A stretch of DNA of 26,212 nucleotides from an uncultured Collinsella sp. Its GTDB lineage: Bacteria > Actinomycetota > Coriobacteriia > Coriobacteriales > Coriobacteriaceae. The position numbers and the translations under genes are program-made. The stretch spans positions 1 through 26,212 of the forward strand of contig CABUGI010000018.1 in NCBI GenBank assembly GCA_902491055.1, read 5' to 3'. The notes below the pieces were generated by a model, which was not told the origin of the DNA, ran no database searches, and was given only the letters and a program-made list of their open reading frames with translations. Positions 20,446 to 26,212 of this stretch are shown here, in pieces (positions within the stretch are counted from its first letter, which is position 1; each line of letters opens with the position of its first letter).

Positions 20446-22662
20446 CTAGCCAACCGTATCGTCAGGCGTGGGAGAGGGGTCGGGAGTGGGTGTAGGCGTA
20501 GGCGTAGGCGTAGGCGTAGGCGTAGGCGTGCCGCCATCGCCGCCGGTCGAACCACCAGTGGAGCCGCCCGTCGAGCCACCGGTCGTACCGGTGCCGCCGG
20601 TGGTGTCGCCGCCCGTGGTCTCGGTGGTCGTGGTCGTCGTGGTAGTCGTTGTGGTGGTTTCCTCTTCGTCCTCGTTCTCGTCCTTGTCGTCGTTCTCCGT
20701 CTTCTTGGTGTTGTTGGTGCCGTAGAACTTCCAGACGCTGTTGTTCTTGTAGGTGGGCGCCGTTCCGGTCGCAAACTCCTCGCGCTCGGTACCGGTCAGA
20801 ACGGTGTTCATAAACCGCTTAAAGACAGGCAGGTTGGTGCTGTCGCCCAGCAGGTCTGTGCCGTATTTTTGGATGGGAATCTCGCCCGCGGAATAGCCGG
20901 TCCACAGGGCGCACGCCAGCTGCGGGGTATAGCCGCAGAACCACAGGTTGGTGGTGTTGTCGGTGGTGCCCGTTTTGCCGGCATAGGGCTGGTTGACGCT
21001 CAAGGCGCCGGCAGCACCCGTACCGCTGCCCTGCATGACGCCGGACAGAACATCGGTGACCGCGGCGGCCTCGCCCTCGGTAAGCACCTGTGAGGGATTG
21101 TCCGTGTGCTGGTACAGCACCGAACCGGTACGAGAGTCAATCTCGGTGATGGCGATCGGCTGGCGATAGTAGCCGCCGTTGGCAAACGTCGCGTAGGCGG
21201 CGGCCATCTCGAGCGGCGAGATCGAGCCGGTGCCGAGCGTCATGACGGGAACGTCCTCGATGTTGTCCTTGGCGGGATCGATGCCGAGCTTTTTGACGAG
21301 CGAGATGATCTTGCTGTTGCCGACGGCTTCCGCCACCTGGATGTAGCCGGTGTTGGAGGAGTATGCCGTCGCCTGCTTAAGCGTGATGTTGCCATAGCTA
21401 TGGTTGGCGTAGTTTTGGACCTCGGTCGTGGTGCCCTTGGCCTTGAGCGGCGAGTTGCAGTTGAGGGTGACGTTGGGGTTCATGCCGTTTTGGATGGCAG
21501 TTGCCAGCGTAAAGGCCTTAAAGGTGGAGCCGACGGGACGCTTGGCCGTGGCATGGTTTACGTGGTTCTCGTCGGCGTTGTAGTCGTAGCCGCCCACCAT
21601 GCACTTGATGTAGCCGGTCTTGGGATCGACGACGACCATGCCCATGTCCAGGCCGTCGAGCGAGAGCGTGTCGAGCTGCTCGCGAACGGCATTCTCTGCC
21701 ACCTGCTGCATCGTGGGGTCGATGGTGGTCTTGACGGTCAGGCCGCCCTTAAAGAGCACGTCGGTCGAGAACTCCTGCTCCAGCAGCTGCTTAACATAGG
21801 CGACAAAGTAGGGCTGCGAGTATACGTCGACGCCGCTGCCCGAGATTTCGGTCACGTTGAGGGTGATGGGCTCGGCCTGTGCGGCATCGTGCTCCTCCTG
21901 CGTAATGTGGCCCAGACGCAACATGTTGTCGAGGACCTTGTTGCGACGGGACAGCGCCAGGTCGGGGTTGACCGTGGGGTCGTACTGCGAGGGCGAGTTG
22001 GGAAGGCCGATGAGCAGCGCGGCCTCGCTCAGGGTGAGGTCGGCGGCGCTCTTGGACAGATAGGTCTCGGCTGCGGCCTCGATGCCGTAGGCGCCGTGGC
22101 CGTAATAGATGGTGTTGAGGTACATCATGAGGATCTCGTCTTTGGAGTACATATCCTCCATCTTTACGGCGATGTAGGCCTCGCGCACCTTACGCTCGAT
22201 GGTCGAGTCGAACTGCTCCTCCTGCAGGATGGTGTTGCGCACCAGCTGCTGGGTGATAGTCGAGGCGCCTTCGTGCCCGCCGCCGAGGGTTGCCACCGCA
22301 GCACGCGCGATACCCCACAGGTCGATACCGCCGTGCTCGTAGAAGCGCTCGTCCTCGACGTCAACGGTGCCCTGCAGCACGTAGGGGGAGACCTCGTCCT
22401 TGGTGATGGACTTACGGTTTTGCGTGTAGAAGCTCGCGATCTTGTTGCCGTTGCAGTCGACGATCTCGGTGGGCTCGCTCACCAGATACGCGTTGGCGTC
22501 GGTGTAGTCGGGCAGATCGGACAGCCAGCGGTTGACGTTGCCGACCATGCCGATGCCAAATGCCACGCCCGCAATCAGCAGAAAGCCCAAAAACGAGAGC
22601 AGGATTATGGGCAGAGCATGCGTCTTTGAACGGCTGTGTCCCTGTCGTTGGCGAGGACCCAT
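20446..22662 (-). CDS. Class A penicillin-binding protein (transglycosylase/transpeptidase) with low-complexity tail
   Basis: This 738-aa bifunctional peptidoglycan synthase has a short basic cytoplasmic N-terminus and one membrane segment (about 17-42). The GT51 glycosyltransferase domain (about 65-245) has the catalytic EDERFYEHGGID (103-114) and GASTITQQLVRN (132-143). The transpeptidase domain has S379-T-F-K382 as SxxK, S435-S-N437 as SxN and K563-T-G565. After residue 655 comes an acidic stretch, 12 consecutive threonines, GGST repeats and a Pro-Thr repeat to the end, probably a flexible wall-spanning tail. The ATG complement at 22660-22662 follows GGAGGT by 6 nt; the frame extends 41 codons further but without family content. 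It is divergent from the U32 gene. Confidence 0.94.
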   Translation of the reverse strand: MGPRQRQGHSRSKTHALPIILLSFLGFLLIAGVAFGIGMVGNVNRWLSDLPDYTDANAYLVSEPTEIVDCNGNKIASFYTQNRKSITKDEVSPYVLQGTVDVEDERFYEHGGIDLWGIARAAVATLGGGHEGASTITQQLVRNTILQEEQFDSTIERKVREAYIAVKMEDMYSKDEILMMYLNTIYYGHGAYGIEAAAETYLSKSAADLTLSEAALLIGLPNSPSQYDPTVNPDLALSRRNKVLDNMLRLGHITQEEHDAAQAEPITLNVTEISGSGVDVYSQPYFVAYVKQLLEQEFSTDVLFKGGLTVKTTIDPTMQQVAENAVREQLDTLSLDGLDMGMVVVDPKTGYIKCMVGGYDYNADENHVNHATAKRPVGSTFKAFTLATAIQNGMNPNVTLNCNSPLKAKGTTTEVQNYANHSYGNITLKQATAYSSNTGYIQVAEAVGNSKIISLVKKLGIDPAKDNIEDVPVMTLGTGSISPLEMAAAYATFANGGYYRQPIAITEIDSRTGSVLYQHTDNPSQVLTEGEAAAVTDVLSGVMQGSGTGAAGALSVNQPYAGKTGTTDNTTNLWFCGYTPQLACALWTGYSAGEIPIQKYGTDLLGDSTNLPVFKRFMNTVLTGTEREEFATGTAPTYKNNSVWKFYGTNNTKKTENDDKDENEDEEETTTTTTTTTTTTETTGGDTTGGTGTTGGSTGGSTGGSTGGDGGTPTPTPTPTPTPTPTPDPSPTPDDTVG
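20492..20527. repeat. 6-bp tandem repeat (GTAGGC x6) in the PBP tail
   Basis: Six perfect copies of GTAGGC on the plus strand encode the alternating Thr-Pro repeat of the PBP C-terminus. The unit is a multiple of three, so slippage changes tail length without a frameshift. Confidence 0.95.
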
Positions 22663-22824
22663 ATATTGACCTCCAGGTATGTCGTGCCGGACGGTGGATG
22701 TGCCGTCGGGGCAGGATGGACATAAGTTATTACACGATAAACCAAACGGGGTGCGCGAGGCCTCGTGTATGCTGGAAGACGGCATTTTTCAGAGTGAATG
22801 CATACCTTGGTAAGGAGTTTGTCG
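22663..22824. promoter_or_regulatory. Divergent control region between the PBP and U32 genes
   Basis: This 162-bp gap must carry the promoters of both genes. On the plus strand TATGCT (22768-22773) is a possible -10 with no good -35. An AT-rich block (22722-22744) is the likely minus-strand promoter area. The U32 ribosome site AAGGAG lies at 22812-22817 and the PBP site at 22669-22674. No palindrome stands out. Confidence 0.35.
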
Positions 22825-24783
22825 ATGGCGATTCGGACGATGGGGCCGAGCGGACAATACGAGACTGGATTGGATGCTGCTGGTGCGGCGCTGCCCGAGT
22901 TGCTGGCGCCGGCGGGCGGGCTCGACCAGATGCTTGCGGCCATCGCCGCGGGTGCCGATGCCATCTATGCGGGGTTGGGCGGCTTTAACGCCCGTGTGAG
23001 CGCCCATGGCTTTACGGATAACGAGTTTGCGCGCGGCTGCGCCGTGGCGCATGCCCATGGCGTGCGTGTGTACGTAACGCTCAACGTGTACGTGTTTGAC
23101 GATGAGTTGTCCGACGCGGTGGTGTTGGGAGCTCATGCACTGGAGCTGGGTGCCGATGCTCTGATTGTCGCCGATGCCGGGTTGGCCTGCGCGCTGCGCG
23201 CGGCGATTCCCGGGGTCGAGATTCACCTGTCTACGCAGGCGGGCGTTCATAGCGAAGGCGCCGTGCGGCTTGCCGCCGATGAGCTGGGGGTCGAGCGCGT
23301 GACGACGGCACGCGAGCTGACGGTCGACGAGATTGCGGCGCTATGTGCCACGGGCGTGCCCATCGAGGTATTCTGCCACGGTGCGATTTGCATCGACTAT
23401 TCGGGGGCGTGCGAGTTCTCGGCCCTGCGGCGTGGGCGCTCGGCGATGCGCGGCGACTGCACGCAGCCGTGCCGTCTGGCGTACGACCTGGTGGACGAGG
23501 CTGGACAGAGCGTTGTCGCCGTCGAGGGAGATCGCCTGCTGTGCCCGCGCGACTATCTGGGTATTGCGCATCTGCCCGCGCTTGTAGATGTCGGCGTGGC
23601 GTCGCTCAAGATCGAGGGGCGCATGAAGAACCCCGATTACGTATTCAACGTGGTGCGGGTGTGGCGCCGGGCACTCGATATGCTGTGCGACGGCGCGTGG
23701 GATCCCGGTGCCGTGGAAGAGCTTGAGCGCGAGCTGGGAAGGTCGTTTAACCGTGGGTTTACCGATGCGTACCTGCGAGGGCGTTCGGGTGCCGAGCTGA
23801 TGAGCTTTGAGCGCGCGATTAACCAGGGCGTGCGCGTGGGGCGCTTGGTCGCTGTGGGCCACGAAGAGGTGACCGTTGAGCTCGACGCCGCCGTGGCGGC
23901 GGGTGACATGCTCGAGATCCGGTTTTATCCGGGTGTCGACGCGCGTCCCGATGTGCCCAAGCGCTGGCCGCAGGTGCCCTGCCCGGTGGATGCCGCAGCG
24001 GGGGAGCGCGTCGTCGTGCATTGCAAGCGTAAGGTGGGCACGGGCTGCGAGGTATACCTGATTCGCAGCGCCGGCGTGTTGGATCAGACGGCGGCGGTGT
24101 TGGAGTGCATGCGGGCCGAGGCGGATGCGATTGCGCCCGTTGCTCGTGCCGTTGAGGTGCTGCCCTTTGAGGACGTTGCGGTGGATGGCGGTGCGTCGAC
24201 GGAGTTGGTGGAGTGCGCGGTTCCCACTCGCATGGTTTTTGCTTGGCAGCTGATGGATGCCGACCCGCGCGGAGAACTCGATTTGTCCGACGCCGTTGTG
24301 GTGCTTGACGAGGTGTGCCGCGTGAGTGATGCTGACCGGACCCGCTCACTGATGCAGCGTGCCGGGCGCGTCGTCTGCCGCAACCTGGGACAGGTGGTGA
24401 TCGCTCGCGAGCTGGGCGTGACGTTTGACGTGGCGGCGCCGGTGTTCTGCGCGAATCGGGCCACGCTTACCTGGCTGCGCGGACTCGGTGCGGGGCGGGT
24501 GTACTTGCCGGCCGAGTTGCTCGGCAATGATGCGGAGCGTATTGCCGAACTGGCTGCTGAACCCGGCGTCTTGGGTCCGGTCGACGCCGACCGTCCCGAG
24601 CTTATGGTGTGCGAGCACTGCCTGCTGACCGCCGAGGGCGTCTGCGCCACCGATGCGACGGGACAGGTTCGTTGCCGCGACTGCTTGCGTCGTCGGCAGG
24701 TACGCTATCTGGTCGAGCGTGACGGTACACGTCTGCCAGTTGCCATTGACGCATGCGGCAGGACGAGGATTTTCCTGTCGTAG
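22825..24783 (+). CDS. U32 family protein, RlhA-like (23S rRNA cytidine hydroxylation type)
   Basis: This 652-aa protein belongs to the former peptidase family U32. Characterised members with this architecture are iron-sulfur RNA hydroxylation enzymes: RlhA acts on 23S rRNA C2501 and TrhP on tRNA U34. The U32 signature is EVFCHGAICIDYSGACEFS (181-199). With the following GDCTQPCR it supplies four conserved cysteines (C189, C196, C212, C216) for the cluster. Length and the long C-terminal region fit RlhA better than the shorter TrhP. The end adds another cysteine group (C596, C599, C607, C617, C620), possibly a zinc or second metal site. The ATG at 22825 follows AAGGAG (22812-22817) by 7 nt, whereas the ATG at 22798 has no ribosome site. 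The precise target RNA is inferred. Confidence 0.85.
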   Translation: MAIRTMGPSGQYETGLDAAGAALPELLAPAGGLDQMLAAIAAGADAIYAGLGGFNARVSAHGFTDNEFARGCAVAHAHGVRVYVTLNVYVFDDELSDAVVLGAHALELGADALIVADAGLACALRAAIPGVEIHLSTQAGVHSEGAVRLAADELGVERVTTARELTVDEIAALCATGVPIEVFCHGAICIDYSGACEFSALRRGRSAMRGDCTQPCRLAYDLVDEAGQSVVAVEGDRLLCPRDYLGIAHLPALVDVGVASLKIEGRMKNPDYVFNVVRVWRRALDMLCDGAWDPGAVEELERELGRSFNRGFTDAYLRGRSGAELMSFERAINQGVRVGRLVAVGHEEVTVELDAAVAAGDMLEIRFYPGVDARPDVPKRWPQVPCPVDAAAGERVVVHCKRKVGTGCEVYLIRSAGVLDQTAAVLECMRAEADAIAPVARAVEVLPFEDVAVDGGASTELVECAVPTRMVFAWQLMDADPRGELDLSDAVVVLDEVCRVSDADRTRSLMQRAGRVVCRNLGQVVIARELGVTFDVAAPVFCANRATLTWLRGLGAGRVYLPAELLGNDAERIAELAAEPGVLGPVDADRPELMVCEHCLLTAEGVCATDATGQVRCRDCLRRRQVRYLVERDGTRLPVAIDACGRTRIFLS

Positions 24784-24802
24784 GTGCTGCGTCGCGTCAG
24801 TT

Positions 24803-24811
24803 TGTTATCAT
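24803..24811 (+). promoter_or_regulatory. Candidate extended -10 promoter of tyrS
   Basis: TGTTATCAT (24803-24811) is a TGn-extended -10 with TATCAT, five of six bases. No convincing -35 lies upstream, as is common for extended -10 promoters. Initiation would fall near 24818. Confidence 0.45.
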
Positions 24812-24831
24812 AAGAGAGTTTATGGACTTCC

Positions 24832-24858
24832 AGCACCGCCGTTTTCGGCGAGGGTGCT
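24832..24858 (+). other. Hairpin directly before the tyrS ribosome site
   Basis: AGCACC (24832-24837) and GCCG (24838-24841) pair with CGGC (24846-24849) and GGTGCT (24853-24858), with a bulged GAG. It ends 6 nt before the ribosome site AAAGGAGGA (24865-24873). The leader is too short for a T-box. Confidence 0.55.
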
Positions 24859-24879
24859 ATAGCAAAAGGAGGATACCCA

Positions 24880-26091
24880 ATGCTGTCTGTTGACGAGCAA
24901 ATGCGTATCATCACCTCGGGCGCCGCGCAGATCGTTCCCGAGGCCGACCTTCGCAAGAAGCTTGAGAAGGGCGAGCCCCTCAACATCAAGCTCGGCGTCG
25001 ACCCCACCAGCCCCGACCTGCACCTGGGCCATGCCGTGCCGCTGCGCAAGATGCGTCAGTTCCAGGACCTGGGCCACAACGTCACCCTCATCATCGGCAA
25101 CGGTACCGCGTTGATTGGCGACCCTTCGGGCAAGAATTCCACCCGTCCGCAGCTTTCGCAGGAGCAGATCGAGGCCAATGCCGAGACCTACGTGAGCCAG
25201 GCCATGAAGATCCTGGATCCCGAGAAGACCACCATCGTGCACAACGGTGACTGGATCCTTTCGATGGATCTGGCCGGTCTGCTGCAGGTGTGCTCCAAGT
25301 TCACCGTCGCCCGCATCCTCGAGCGCGACGACTTTACCAAGCGCTACCAGTCTCAGACGCCGATCGCCCTGCATGAGTTCCTGTATCCCGTGATGCAGGC
25401 TTTCGACTCCGTGCAGATCAAGGCCGACGTCGAGATGGGCGGCACCGATCAGCTCTTCAACCTGCTCGCTGGCCGTGAGCTCATGGAGAAGATGGGCATG
25501 GAGCCGCAGATCGCGCTCACCATGCCGCTGCTCGAGGGCACCGATGGCGTGCGCAAGATGTCCAAGTCCTATGGCAACTACATCGGCCTGACCGACGCTC
25601 CCAAGGATATGTTCGGCAAGACCATGTCCATCCCCGACGAGATGATCGGCAAGTACTATCGTCTGGCCAGCTCGCTCACCCCGGCCGAGGTCGACAAGAT
25701 CGACGCCGCCCTGGCCGATGGTTCTGCCGACCCCTACGAGCTCAAGCGCGCTCTGGGCCGCGACCTGTGCGACACCTACCACGGCGCCGGCGCCGGAGAC
25801 GAGGCTCAGGCCGAGTTCGACCGCGTGTTCAAGGAGGGCCAGCTTGCCGACTTCCCCGAGAAGCATGTCGAGCTGACCGTCAACGACGAGGGCCAGATCT
25901 ACCTCGCCGGCCTGCTCAAGGACTTGGGCCTTTCGGCGAGCGCCGGCCAGGCTCGTCGCGATATCGACGGCGGTGGCGTCAAGATCAACGGCAAGGCCGT
26001 GGCTCCCAAGAGCTACAACATCGATCCCAGCGCCCTCAAGCTGGGCGACACCCTTTCTGTGGGTAAGCGCAAGGGCTTCAAGTTGATTTAG
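24880..26091 (+). CDS. tyrS: Tyrosyl-tRNA synthetase
   Basis: This 403-aa class I synthetase charges tRNA-Tyr. HLGH (48-51) is the HIGH motif and KMSKS lies at 226-230. The DPTSPDLHLGHAVPLRKM context and HEFLYPVMQAFDS with GGTDQ (187-191) are typical of the longer bacterial TyrRS subfamily, close to Bacillus TyrZ and distinct from the E. coli TyrS form. The C-terminal 65 residues form an S4 RNA-binding domain that contacts the tRNA. AAAGGAGGA lies 6 nt before the ATG. The gene appears monocistronic, with its own candidate promoter and terminator. Confidence 0.96.
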   Translation: MLSVDEQMRIITSGAAQIVPEADLRKKLEKGEPLNIKLGVDPTSPDLHLGHAVPLRKMRQFQDLGHNVTLIIGNGTALIGDPSGKNSTRPQLSQEQIEANAETYVSQAMKILDPEKTTIVHNGDWILSMDLAGLLQVCSKFTVARILERDDFTKRYQSQTPIALHEFLYPVMQAFDSVQIKADVEMGGTDQLFNLLAGRELMEKMGMEPQIALTMPLLEGTDGVRKMSKSYGNYIGLTDAPKDMFGKTMSIPDEMIGKYYRLASSLTPAEVDKIDAALADGSADPYELKRALGRDLCDTYHGAGAGDEAQAEFDRVFKEGQLADFPEKHVELTVNDEGQIYLAGLLKDLGLSASAGQARRDIDGGGVKINGKAVAPKSYNIDPSALKLGDTLSVGKRKGFKLI

Positions 26092-26093
26092 TT

Positions 26094-26115
26094 CCGCCGT
26101 TCTACCGAACGGCGG
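26094..26115 (+). other. Perfect hairpin after tyrS
   Basis: CCGCCGTTC (26094-26102) pairs with GAACGGCGG (26107-26115) around TACC. It has no T-run and begins 2 bp after the stop, so it probably protects the 3' end or assists the terminator further on. Confidence 0.6.
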
Positions 26116-26165
26116 ACCGGCCGACGCTGCGCGGGCCGCATTTGGACAATCTGACGTTCAACTTC

Positions 26166-26200
26166 AAGGGCGCGACCAGAAGGTCAGCGCCCTTTCGTTT
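26166..26200 (+). terminator. Rho-independent terminator of tyrS
   Basis: AAGGGCGC (26166-26173) pairs with GCGCCCTT (26187-26194), with an inner GACC/GGTC stem. The 3' side runs TTTCGTTT. It is the last feature before the window edge. Confidence 0.8.
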
Positions 26201-26212
26201 CACGTCACCTTG

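Noticed and set aside
20492..20527. CRISPR-like array
   Set aside because: The units are 6 bp, contiguous and without spacers, and they are coding within the PBP tail.
21106..22629. 507-codon plus-strand frame opposite the PBP gene
   Set aside because: It is antisense to intact transglycosylase and transpeptidase motifs and has the Val/Gly/Leu-rich composition of a codon-shadow frame.
24784..24879. T-box riboswitch before tyrS
   Set aside because: The gap is 96 bp and shows only one small hairpin. There is no antiterminator/terminator pair and no recognisable T-box sequence.

Overview
The window looks like a chromosomal segment of a high-GC Gram-positive bacterium. My best guess is Coriobacteriia, close to Collinsella. 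This is inferred from the strong G/C third-position bias, the frequent GTG and TTG starts, the zinc-type S14, the zinc-lid adenylate kinase, the zinc-free S4 and the presence of a gut-type selenium/purine gene set. No database search was possible.

Region 1 (1-7531) is a set of accessory genes of the selenium-dependent molybdenum hydroxylase (SDMH) and anaerobic purine-breakdown type. It holds ygeY (5'-truncated by the window edge) and ygeW (terminator behind it), then a mocA/ygfJ-like cytidylyltransferase gene followed 9 bp later by a hydantoinase/dihydropyrimidinase gene. Next comes yqeC on the minus strand, convergent with the hydantoinase, and then yqeB-xdhC, divergent from yqeC. YgeY, YgeW and the hydantoinase are candidates for handling ring-opened purine products. 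MocA, YqeB, YqeC and XdhC would mature the Mo/Se cofactor of a hydroxylase whose structural genes are not in the window. A near-perfect palindromic repeat ends the hydantoinase/yqeC pair, and a second copy lies behind xdhC.

Region 2 (about 7620-17624) is the distal spc and alpha ribosomal-protein clusters in classical order: rplE, rpsZ, rpsH, rplF, rplR, rpsE, rpmD, rplO, secY, adk, map, infA, rpmJ, rpsM, rpsK, rpsD, rpoA, rplQ, ending in a strong terminator. The genes that normally precede rplE (rplN, rplX) are absent. rplE instead follows xdhC, with its own candidate promoter and a structured leader of about 130 nt. Several gaps inside the cluster hold clear hairpins.

Region 3 (17625-26212) holds truA, a Cys-rich glycosyltransferase-like gene, an argR-type repressor gene preceded by two palindromic structures, and a class A penicillin-binding protein on the minus strand with a long low-complexity tail encoded partly by a 6-bp tandem repeat. 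A U32-family RNA-hydroxylation-type protein (RlhA-like) diverges from it, followed by tyrS and a terminator.

No tRNA, rRNA, CRISPR array, transposase or integrase gene was recognised. Most of the window is well-known housekeeping content. The parts most worth checking are the split ribosomal cluster with its leader, the palindromic repeat family, and two Cys-rich proteins.
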